21,852 nt of DNA from positions 1 through 21,852 of the IMG/VR virus record IMGVR_UViG_3300025012_001209; one strand, 5' to 3'. Below are positions 15,893-21,204 of this stretch, in pieces. Made by a program: the position numbers and the translations under genes. The notes beneath the pieces were generated by a model. The model was not told the DNA's origin and searched no databases. It saw nothing but the letters and a program-made list of their open reading frames with translations. How positions within the stretch are numbered: position 1 is the first letter of the stretch; every line of letters starts with the position of its first letter. This DNA is from a virus.

Positions 15893-17390
15893 CTTTTTCT
15901 TTGTTGGCGATAATTCCTTCAATGGTCAAAAGAACTTTAACCACACTGACTGAATTGGCAACCGCCGCCTTGACTACGAGATAACTGTCATACACTTCTT
16001 CCAAATCAAATTCTTTGCCTAGATTGTTTTGGATTATCCTGTCATAAGGTTTTCGCAAGGCGTTATAAAGCAAAGATGTCTCACCAAGTTCATCAGAGAT
16101 TTCTTTAAGAGTAACCCCGCCCCCTTTGACCATTCCGTCATTTAACGCCCCTTTGCAAGAGTTCATCGCATCTTCCACTTTCAGTTTCAGATAATATCTT
16201 TCAGCCACGGTTTTAGCGTCCACATAAATCGTGGCGATACCGCCCAAGAGAGCCGCTATTCTTTTGTCCATTAAATCTCTTTCTTTGCCGTCTTTTTCCG
16301 TTTCTTTTAATTTCTCAATTTCTTTGACCCTTACTCCGACTTTCGTCAGGGTTTCTTGTCCATAAACTAAACTTTCCAATCCCCGTCCGCCGATAAAAGT
16401 AGTTTCTTTTTCTCGGGCGATAAAAGTTTTACAGAACCCCGCATCGCTGAATTTCGCTTCGGCTATCTTCACTCCGGTCTTGGGGTGGGTATCAATCAGT
16501 TTAGCGTCGCAGAAAGCGGCGATGTCCCCGAAAGTGTCATTGTGAAAGTTTCCCGAAACAAGAATTATGGGAAAATTCGCTCTCTTCACCGCATCGCTGA
16601 CCGAGTTGATGAACGGAATAGAAAATTGTTTGGCCACTATCGCCAATCCGTTCTGCTTGGTCTTGCCTTGAAGCATAGAAAGCATAAATGGAGCAACTTC
16701 AAGATATTGCTCAAAGCAATGATTGGCGACTAAAATCGGGATTTCCGAACATTCCGCCTTACCCACTCCGTTGAACATTGAAGTTGTCGCTATATTAAAA
16801 GGAAAAGCAATACCATTAACAACAGAAGTTTCTATTTTCCCGTTAAAGCCATTGTCCAATATGGGATAAGCGTCTTTGCCCGCTTGCCACATTGTTTCCG
16901 CCACTATATCAGCCCCAGTTTTATCTTCCATAGCCGTATAAGCGACTTTCCGCAAATCTTCCAAACTTTCCACTTTTATAATTTTAGATTTAAGGATTTC
17001 TAACACCCTATCTTTTTCCGTTTCCAATTCTTTTGCCATTTCCATTGAGCTTTTGGCTTCTCCAAGAGGGGCGTCAATGTCGGGAACTCTGTCAATGCAG
17101 TCGCAAGCCAGTTGAGCGCCGATGACCATTGTCGTAGTCGTGCCGTCGCCAGCGTCTTTGTCTGTCTGCCGAGCCATTTCGTGGAAAGCCAAAGCTATGT
17201 TATCTTCGCACTCATCCTCAAATCGTATCTCGCTTACGATTGTCCGCCCGTCATTGGTAATGCCGGAGGGCAGAAAATAATTTCTTCCGGCCGGCCCCAA
17301 AGTCTTACCCAAAATGTCCCCGACTTGTTTGGAAACATTTTTAATCGCTCCCCTTCCTTCTCCTCCCAACTTATATATTTTTTTTATCAT
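15882..17390 (-). CDS. groEL: Phage-encoded GroEL-type chaperonin (Hsp60, 502 aa)
   Basis: A full-length group I chaperonin. Visible motifs, in order: LGKTLGPAGRN (28-37) and NDG (46-48) in the lower equatorial domain; GDGTTTT (81-87), the phosphate loop; an apical region (about 180-350) much diverged from bacterial GroEL; RIAALLGGIATIYV (377-390); VEDAMN (405-410); and GGG (423-425). The aspartates matching E. coli D52, D87 and D398 are all present (D47, D82, D407), so ATP hydrolysis should be intact. It lacks the Gly-Gly-Met tail and is shorter than the usual 540-550 residues. No GroES gene is seen. It lies 4 bases after the large terminase gene and before the capsid genes, so it is probably a late protein that folds a capsid or tail protein. 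Phage chaperonins are known (for example in Pseudomonas phage EL) but are rare. Its start follows TTAAAAAAATG with no Shine-Dalgarno. Confidence 0.92.
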   Translation of the reverse strand: MIKKIYKLGGEGRGAIKNVSKQVGDILGKTLGPAGRNYFLPSGITNDGRTIVSEIRFEDECEDNIALAFHEMARQTDKDAGDGTTTTMVIGAQLACDCIDRVPDIDAPLGEAKSSMEMAKELETEKDRVLEILKSKIIKVESLEDLRKVAYTAMEDKTGADIVAETMWQAGKDAYPILDNGFNGKIETSVVNGIAFPFNIATTSMFNGVGKAECSEIPILVANHCFEQYLEVAPFMLSMLQGKTKQNGLAIVAKQFSIPFINSVSDAVKRANFPIILVSGNFHNDTFGDIAAFCDAKLIDTHPKTGVKIAEAKFSDAGFCKTFIAREKETTFIGGRGLESLVYGQETLTKVGVRVKEIEKLKETEKDGKERDLMDKRIAALLGGIATIYVDAKTVAERYYLKLKVEDAMNSCKGALNDGMVKGGGVTLKEISDELGETSLLYNALRKPYDRIIQNNLGKEFDLEEVYDSYLVVKAAVANSVSVVKVLLTIEGIIANKEKDEK

Positions 17391-17394
17391 TTTT

Positions 17395-19368
17395 TTAAGT
17401 AAATAATCGTCTTTTTTCTTTTGTAAGTTTCTTTTTCCTCTTTATCATTTCATTGAAAATTCTTTTTTCTTTATTCTCGCCGGTTTCAGATGAATAGAGT
17501 TTTGGAATAGCGGTTATTGCGTATCTAATTGCGTCACAATTAGATACCACTACTCCGTTTGCCACAAAAAAACCATTAGTCGTTGTTGTCGCATAAACGT
17601 CTTCTTGCCCGCAATGCTTTAGCTTTGCAATTATTGTGGCAGAATTTTCCGTGTTTTGTTTTTGCAACATATTCTTTTCCACATTGGTTGCAATTTCTTG
17701 TAATTTTGTATCTTGGGAAATATGAAGCATTTTTAATACCTTGTCTTTTACGGAATTTTTGCCCTTCTTTAGTTTTACTCCACTCACTAGCTTTCTTAAT
17801 GGTGTTTTTGATATTCTTTTGCCACTTTGGTAGCATTTCTTTATAGTGTTCCTTATTGTGTTCGGCAGGTGATAAACATTTGAGATTATCCAAACTATTA
17901 TTAAGTGGATTGTGGTCTTTGTGGTGGATATAAAAACCTTTTGGCGTTTCACCATTATGTTTTTCCCATAAATACCTATGAAGCCGTTTTGCTTTATAGC
18001 CGAAACATTTCTCCGCAGAAGATTTAAAATAGTTCCGAAGCTCACTGCGACTGGATTTTGGGTATCGTCTAAAGGTAATTCCGTCAATAATTTGTTTTTC
18101 CATAACACTATTCTATCAGAATATCGCAACCTGTCCAGCGTCACAAAACCTCTTTGTGTTAAATAAGGATGGTCGGCTGTTACTTTTGAACCCATAAATT
18201 CATACACGTCTTTTTTGCCACTATATTTTTTGAAAAGAATGTAGCCGACAGGAATTTCAATTATCACATCTTTTGTAAAACAACAATGGTCAAAACCTTT
18301 TTCCGGTTCGTTCGGCGATACCAGTTTACCATTTTTATCCGCCAGCCACAAATAATTCCTGTATTCGTGAATGATATTTACGCTTCTTTTGGTAACAGAA
18401 ATTCTTTGGTCTTGAACCAAAGCAATTCCGCTTCGGACGCTATCTTTGCCTTTCTTACAAGGGATAATCGGAATACCAAAAGAGTGGATTTCATCAATGG
18501 ATTTCGGCTCGGCGGAATCGGCGATGACCACAGCCTTATCTTGATTGGAAAGAATATCGGCGATTTGCTTATTGGACAGTCCTTTCTGGTAAAGAATTTC
18601 ATCTAAAATCAAACCTTGATTCAACCGATAGACGGCGACAATGGCCGAGGGGTCGGTCGTGTAACCAAAATCCAGCCCAAATTTCTCCAGTCTGGCTTCG
18701 TGGGGAACTTCGTCAATTATCTGCCAGTCCCTATAAATCTTACCCTCCACTTCGCCCAACTGCCCTAGTCCATAAACCTGCCACCAACCTTTTCGGTTCT
18801 TCCTTTGCTCAATAGAGGCGATAATAGCCGGATTCAAAGCCTCATTATCCTTGTAATTAAGAATAATGTGGTCTATATCACTTCTGTTGCCTTTGACATC
18901 GGTATAAAACCAAAACTCATTAGTCGGATTCCAATCCATATAAACAAAATCATTAGTCCTTATCTCCAACTGCTCAAAAGTTTCAAATGGAATGTTGTTG
19001 GCTTCGTTGATAAATAATCTATCTCTTCTTGGCCCCCTGACTTTGGCCGGTTGGTCAGCCGAAAAGAACTCTATCTTTGACCCTGTTTCAAAATTATAAG
19101 TAAAATCAGACCGGTTCCATTTGTCTTCCTGATAATAACCGTGCTGTTGCATTATCGCTAAAAAATCTCTCATCGCCCCTTTTTTTAAATGGGGCAAACT
19201 TTCCGAAACAACGCTGGTTAATTTCGGATTTTTATCTGATTGAGCCAAATGAATGAGATAAAGAAGTATGCTTACCGTTTTTGACCCGGCTGTGCCGCCT
19301 TGGACAGCCCTAATCCTTTTGTCCATTTTCATTATCTTCTTCGTGGCTGTCGTTATTTGAAATGCCAT
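17395..19368 (-). CDS. terL: Terminase large subunit, intein-containing (657 aa precursor, about 409 aa after splicing)
   Basis: The start at 19368 (MAFQITTATKKIMKMDKRI) is preceded by AGGA five bases upstream, the clearest Shine-Dalgarno in the window; an in-frame ATG at 19401 adds 11 residues and is less likely. Numbering from 19401: a Walker A-like GGTAGSKT (35-42), Walker B-like DRLFINEAN (127-135) and coupling motif MDWNPTN (155-161) form the ATPase; RNase H-like nuclease aspartates are GLDFG (D244) and VIADS (D295). The third motif is split: ...GFDHC and CDAIRYAIT flank an intein (374-621). Spliced, it reads HCCDAIRYA, matching the 'H-x-x-D-A-x-R-Y' motif, so the mature enzyme of about 409 residues is complete. 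It cuts and pumps DNA into the procapsid with the small subunit. The intein carries an HNH gene in another frame. The gene abuts the chaperonin gene. Confidence 0.93.
   Translation of the reverse strand: MAFQITTATKKIMKMDKRIRAVQGGTAGSKTVSILLYLIHLAQSDKNPKLTSVVSESLPHLKKGAMRDFLAIMQQHGYYQEDKWNRSDFTYNFETGSKIEFFSADQPAKVRGPRRDRLFINEANNIPFETFEQLEIRTNDFVYMDWNPTNEFWFYTDVKGNRSDIDHIILNYKDNEALNPAIIASIEQRKNRKGWWQVYGLGQLGEVEGKIYRDWQIIDEVPHEARLEKFGLDFGYTTDPSAIVAVYRLNQGLILDEILYQKGLSNKQIADILSNQDKAVVIADSAEPKSIDEIHSFGIPIIPCKKGKDSVRSGIALVQDQRISVTKRSVNIIHEYRNYLWLADKNGKLVSPNEPEKGFDHCCFTKDVIIEIPVGYILFKKYSGKKDVYEFMGSKVTADHPYLTQRGFVTLDRLRYSDRIVLWKNKLLTELPLDDTQNPVAVSFGTILNLLRRNVSAIKQNGFIGIYGKNIMVKRQKVFISTTKTTIHLIIVWIISNVYHLPNTIRNTIKKCYQSGKRISKTPLRKLVSGVKLKKGKNSVKDKVLKMLHISQDTKLQEIATNVEKNMLQKQNTENSATIIAKLKHCGQEDVYATTTTNGFFVANGVVVSNCDAIRYAITAIPKLYSSETGENKEKRIFNEMIKRKKKLTKEKRRLFT
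17539..18282 (-). other. Intein (248 residues) splitting terminase nuclease motif III
   Basis: This is a protein intron with Hint-fold splicing blocks. Block A is CFTKDVIIEIPVG, with Cys374 as the first intein residue. Block B is VTADHPYLT, with the T-x-x-H motif. Block F/G is VYATTTTNGFFVANGVVVSN, ending in Asn621, followed by Cys622 as the +1 nucleophile. The residue before the last Asn is Ser rather than the usual His, a known variant that can slow Asn cyclisation. Two cysteines (373, 374) lie at the N-junction; starting at the second restores the H-x-x-D spacing of the terminase. The region between blocks B and F (about 160 residues in this frame) is the shadow of the nested HNH gene and has no clear structure. 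Terminase genes are known hosts for inteins. Removing it is required for an active nuclease. Confidence 0.92.
17576..18103 (-). CDS. HNH homing endonuclease nested in the intein in the -1 frame (175 aa)
   Basis: A complete ORF within the intein, in the -1 frame relative to the terminase. It has HNH motif YIHHKDHNPLNNSLDNLKCL (59-78), the following helix residues AEHNKEHYKE, and a C-terminal zinc ribbon C138-x2-C141 ... C155-x3-C159 (CNQCGKEY and FCHNNCK). Its last 12 codons overlap the codons for intein block F. Its ATG lies in the codon pair just after block B (at GTG TTA TGG). No good Shine-Dalgarno is seen; a weak promoter-like pair (TTGTGA, 17 bases, TATTCT) lies upstream. Expression could be by internal initiation or by -1 slippage at the nearby GGAAAAAC. 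It should cut intein-free terminase alleles at the insertion site and so drive homing. The usual arrangement is an in-frame fusion. That both frames stay open for 175 codons in AT-rich DNA argues against a chance overlap. Confidence 0.88.
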   Translation of the reverse strand: MEKQIIDGITFRRYPKSSRSELRNYFKSSAEKCFGYKAKRLHRYLWEKHNGETPKGFYIHHKDHNPLNNSLDNLKCLSPAEHNKEHYKEMLPKWQKNIKNTIKKASEWSKTKEGQKFRKRQGIKNASYFPRYKITRNCNQCGKEYVAKTKHGKFCHNNCKAKALRARRRLCDNND

Positions 19369-19662
19369 AAATATCCTAATACCCTCCGTTATCCCTTCCA
19401 TACCCCCGACATATCGGAGTTAAGGCTGGGCTGTAATAATCTTATAATCAATCTCTTATTAAGAACAAATGGAAGTTGCCAGTTGTTTGGAGGTGAAACA
19501 GAGCTGGGCTGATTCAGAAAGCTTTCCCTTTATAAGCAAATCCTATCTGTTCTCAATAATTGAGCAAGTTTTTAGCCATTCCTCAATAGGGCTTGATTGA
19601 TATTTAAATCAGAAAAAGCCGCCATTACTGACGACTTCTTCCAATTTCGGTCAAGAAATTAT

Positions 19663-19720
19663 GTTTGTTACCTCCAACAAACAAAATAGTATTTGTGATA
19701 AACCGCACCAACACTATTTT
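19663..19720. repeat. Two adjacent perfect inverted repeats in terL leader
   Basis: GTTTGTT (19663-19669) pairs with AACAAAC (19676-19682) around a 6-base loop. Directly next to it, AAAATAGT (19683-19690) pairs with ACTATTTT (19713-19720) around a 22-base loop. The two hairpins are contiguous, so together they could form a compact RNA or DNA structure upstream of terL. Confidence 0.6.
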
Positions 19721-19760
19721 CTTTGTGTTTATTAGAGGCATAATAGTTGACCTTTCATTA

Positions 19761-19788
19761 AGTCTAGCATACCCATTTCTTGTGTCAA
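19761..19788 (-). promoter_or_regulatory. Candidate late promoter upstream of terL
   Basis: On the minus strand: TTGACA (19788-19783), a 16-base spacer, then TAGACT (19766-19761) preceded by TGC, an extended -10. The -35 is the downstream copy of a perfect 13-bp tandem (TGTGTCAAGCAAG on the plus strand, 19781-19806). Predicted transcripts begin near 19754, about 385 bases before the terL ATG. Confidence 0.5.
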
Positions 19789-19806
19789 GCAAGTGTGTCA
19801 AGCAAG
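19781..19806. repeat. Tandem 13-bp repeat carrying TTGACA
   Basis: TGTGTCAAGCAAG occurs twice, head to tail (19781-19793, 19794-19806). The minus-strand core CTTGCTTGACA also occurs at 15534-15544, and CTTGACA-containing TTGCTTGACA at 15564-15573, making a four-copy family near promoters of the late block. Confidence 0.8.
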
Positions 19807-19850
19807 TGAATAAAATAAAAAATTTTGCAGAGAGGGGAGTATATAATATC

Positions 19851-19881
19851 GGGGGGTGGGGGGTTGATGCCTCCCCCCCCC
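19851..19881. repeat. Poly-G / poly-C hairpin
   Basis: GGGGGGTGGGGGG (19851-19863), a 6-base spacer, then CCTCCCCCCCCC (19870-19881) form a very stable stem in otherwise AT-rich DNA. A further GGGG lies at 19834-19837, so the plus strand could also fold a G-quadruplex. No U run follows on either strand, so it is not a standard intrinsic terminator. Homopolymer length here may be an assembly estimate. Confidence 0.6.
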
Positions 19882-19961
19882 TCTATCATTCGTCCTGCCT
19901 CACCATAGAGCAAACGGCGGGGATTATAGAGCGAAACTGTCGCAATAGGAACACTTAATAA

Positions 19962-20084
19962 TCAGGATGGGGTGTGATACCTCTTCTTACTGTGTCGCAC
20001 AATATACATTTTGCGACCAAAAACAGCTAGTCTATTATGTTTATTATCCTTACGGCTTGTTTTCTTACTCGTATAATGAGCCAT
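19962..20084 (-). CDS. Small basic ORF, 40 aa, hypothetical
   Basis: ATG at 20084 gives MAHYTSKKTSRKDNKHNRLA, then VFGRKMYIVRHSKKRYHTPS and TGA. It is strongly basic (many Lys/Arg, several His) with no acidic residue except one Asp, so it may bind nucleic acid. It lies 23 bases after the small terminase stop and reads in the same direction. One copy of the GTCGCACAATA word lies inside it, in the codons for YIVRH. It could be a real small late protein or an accidental ORF; its coherent residue bias favours the former. No family is recognised. Confidence 0.4.
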   Translation of the reverse strand: MAHYTSKKTSRKDNKHNRLAVFGRKMYIVRHSKKRYHTPS

Positions 20085-20107
20085 AACGAACGAAAAAAGG
20101 GGGCAAG

Positions 20108-20632
20108 CTACTTTGCTACCTCTACCGGTTCCGTTGTTGTTGCTTCTACCTCTTCCGCTTCTACATATTCCGCTTTATTATTTTGAACGAACTTTTTAAA
20201 ATCTTGCTTTTCAAATTCCTGGCCGGCTTCAATCGCCGGAGTGTCGCCTTTAATTTTTAGGCCTACCAATATAGGAGTAGGCAAGGTGATGTTATGCGTC
20301 GCTTCTGTTTTATCTTGCCAGCCGTAGGCATTTTTCATAAAGAAAATTAAAAAGGCGGCGTTTGTTTTATTGGTTCTATTTTCACCAAAACCTAAACCCA
20401 TTTGAACAGCTCTTGTTTCAAGTTTTTGTTTTATAAGTTTATACAACTCTGAACATTTTTTTTCATCCTTATATTTTTTAACAAAATCATACAGAGTGTT
20501 TATTGAATACTTCTTGTTATCAAATAATTCATTGATAAACATTATATCCTTATTCCTAGCCAGTTTATTATGGGCGGTTCTTAATTCTCGCCATAGCCAA
20601 TTCACTGGATATTTTGTGATGTATTTTTTCAT
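20108..20632 (-). CDS. terS: Terminase small subunit-like protein (174 aa)
   Basis: The N-terminal two thirds is helical and basic (MKKYITKYPVNWLWRELRTA). The conserved-looking part, TRAVQMGLGFGENRTNKTNA followed by AFLIFFMKNAYGWQDKTE, matches the gp3-like/small-terminase pattern '...N-x-x-A-x-I-F-x-L-K-N-x-Y-G-W-x-D-K-T-E', a helix then a turn that leads into the portal-facing tail. The last 20 residues are acidic and low in complexity (EAEEVEATTTEPVEVAK). Small terminases form a ring that recognises the packaging site and feeds DNA to the large subunit. It is the first confident gene of the minus-strand block; terL follows after about 740 bases. A 13-bp palindrome lies 13 bases upstream of its ATG. 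The start follows CCCCAAAAAATG with no Shine-Dalgarno. Confidence 0.7.
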   Translation of the reverse strand: MKKYITKYPVNWLWRELRTAHNKLARNKDIMFINELFDNKKYSINTLYDFVKKYKDEKKCSELYKLIKQKLETRAVQMGLGFGENRTNKTNAAFLIFFMKNAYGWQDKTEATHNITLPTPILVGLKIKGDTPAIEAGQEFEKQDFKKFVQNNKAEYVEAEEVEATTTEPVEVAK

Positions 20633-20645
20633 TTTTTGGGGTGGT

Positions 20646-20658
20646 ATGATACTATCAT
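20646..20658. promoter_or_regulatory. 13-bp palindrome upstream of terS
   Basis: ATGATA-C-TATCAT is a perfect inverted repeat about the central C, 13 bases before the terS ATG. It is a good size for a dimeric repressor half-site pair. It could also be a short hairpin in the leader. No partner regulator is in the window. Confidence 0.45.
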
Positions 20659-20704
20659 CTGCTTAATTATCTTCTCTTATATCGCATTGTAGAGCGTTGT
20701 TATT

Positions 20705-20735
20705 ATTATATTGTGCGACATCTATTAACTTTGAA
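20705..20735 (-). promoter_or_regulatory. Weak candidate promoter for terS
   Basis: Minus-strand TATAAT (20710-20705) is a perfect -10; the best -35 is TTCAAA (20735-20730) at a long 19-base spacing. Between them lies a copy of the TGTCGCACAATA word, so a regulator bound there would occlude the promoter. Confidence 0.35.
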
Positions 20736-20807
20736 CTTTTGTTTGACATTTTTGTTTGTTTGTTCTGTTATTTCACTATCCACATATTTTAAATTATTGT
20801 GCGACAT
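20706..20807 (-). CDS. Possible 33-aa ORF bounded by the 13-bp repeats
   Basis: ATG at 20807 begins inside one repeat (ATG TCG CAC AAT ...) and TAA at 20706 lies just past the other. The product starts MSHNNLKYVDSEITEQTNKN and ends VNRCRTI. It is hydrophilic with a plausible amino acid mix, but no clear ribosome site precedes it, and it covers the plus-strand promoter region. It may be an accidental ORF. Confidence 0.2.
   Translation of the reverse strand: MSHNNLKYVDSEITEQTNKNVKQKFKVNRCRTI
20709..20721. repeat. TATTGTGCGACAT repeat, copy A
   Basis: An exact 13-bp direct repeat of 20795-20807. It sits in the spacer of the candidate terS promoter. A third copy, in inverted orientation with 12 of 13 bases, is at 19992-20004. 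Confidence 0.6.
20743..20771 (+). promoter_or_regulatory. Candidate plus-strand promoter, upstream
   Basis: TTGACA (20743-20748) is followed after 17 bases by TGTTAT (20766-20771, four of six matches). It would transcribe toward the small plus-strand genes. It lies between the two 13-bp repeats. Confidence 0.35.
20795..20807. repeat. TATTGTGCGACAT repeat, copy B
   Basis: The second exact copy, ending 7 bases before the -35 of the plus-strand promoter at 20815. Its placement suggests control of the early genes if it is an operator. Confidence 0.6.
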
Positions 20808-20814
20808 TATGGGC

Positions 20815-20842
20815 TTGCTTACCGATATGGACTTGATATAAT
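20815..20842 (+). promoter_or_regulatory. Candidate early promoter for plus-strand genes
   Basis: TTGCTT (20815-20820), a 16-base spacer and an exact TATAAT (20837-20842) predict a start near 20849, about 34 bases before the first plus-strand ATG. The -35 is poor, but the -10 is perfect and the position fits. Confidence 0.5.
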
Positions 20843-20882
20843 TATTGCATAGTCGTATTTATCAAATAATTTATGAAAACTT

Positions 20883-21059
20883 ATGACAAAGAAAAAATTG
20901 GTAAAACTTATAGAAAAAAAGCTGTCCGGCTTAATTGCCACTGTGCAAGCAGACGACATAACAGGCGTTCGTAAAGATGTATTTGCCAAGCCGAACTATC
21001 TAGCGAAATTTGAGGTTTCGGACATAATGGATTTGGTTGAAGAATTAGCCAACTTTTAA
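20883..21059 (+). CDS. Small hypothetical early protein (58 aa)
   Basis: ATG at 20883 gives MTKKKLVKLIEKKLSGLIAT, then a charged stretch and ...VSDIMDLVEELANF before TAA. It is amphipathic and helical: a basic N-terminus and an acidic C-terminal helix. Another ATG at 20873 opens a different frame of 33 codons, which looks less protein-like (very basic, Cys/His-rich by chance). The gene is first after the early promoter, and the next gene starts 4 bases after its stop, so the small plus-strand genes form an operon. No family is recognised; early phage genes of this size often modify host functions. Confidence 0.55.
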   Translation: MTKKKLVKLIEKKLSGLIATVQADDITGVRKDVFAKPNYLAKFEVSDIMDLVEELANF

Positions 21060-21063
21060 ATTT

Positions 21064-21201
21064 ATGTTTTACAAAGGACAAAATGTAACTTATAAGCAAT
21101 ACCGGAGAATTGAGCGGATGGACTGCATCAAGCAATTCATCGGCTTTGGTGTCGTATTCTTCGGCGGGCTTATATTATGGGCGCTTATTATTATAGCATA
21201 A
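21064..21201 (+). CDS. Single-pass membrane microprotein (45 aa)
   Basis: The product starts MFYKGQNVTYKQYRRIERMD and continues into one strongly hydrophobic helix (FIGFGVVFFGGLILWALIII) that runs to the end. A basic N-terminal half and a C-terminal membrane helix predict a protein anchored in the inner membrane with its N-terminus in the cytoplasm. It lies 4 bases after the previous stop and 3 before the next start. Possible roles are superinfection exclusion, membrane anchoring of early proteins or a small holin-like function; none can be chosen from sequence alone. Confidence 0.6.
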   Translation: MFYKGQNVTYKQYRRIERMDCIKQFIGFGVVFFGGLILWALIIIA

Positions 21202-21204
21202 TTT

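Larger units (their letters stand above)
19369..19961. other. Non-coding leader between 40-aa ORF and terL, with hairpins
   Basis: No convincing gene is seen on either strand over about 590 bases; a 97-codon plus-strand ORF at 19665-19958 reads through hairpins and a C-rich tract and looks accidental. The stretch holds a minus-strand promoter (19761-19788), a G/C homopolymer hairpin (19851-19881), two adjacent perfect inverted repeats (19663-19720), the palindrome CTCAATAATTGAG (19552-19564), GAAAGCTTTC (19519-19528), and GCTGGGCTG twice (19424 and 19504). If transcribed from the promoter it would be a structured 5' leader of about 385 nt ahead of terL. A packaging-start (pac/cos) site near the terminase genes is an alternative use. 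Confidence 0.5.

Noticed and set aside
17395-19401. The whole terminase frame, including the central part of the intein, as one continuous functional protein domain
   Set aside because: The stretch under the HNH gene in this frame has no recognisable motif, while the -1 frame has a complete HNH domain; the frame-0 stretch is better read as a linker kept open by overlap.
19851-19881. The G/C hairpin as an intrinsic terminator
   Set aside because: No run of T follows it on either strand.
19665-19958. A 97-codon plus-strand ORF in the terL leader
   Set aside because: It reads through inverted repeats, the TTGACA tandem and the G/C homopolymer tract, and its translation has no coherent composition or plausible leader.
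20908-21135. A 75-codon minus-strand ORF opposite the early genes
   Set aside because: It overlaps two better plus-strand genes and has no supporting start context.
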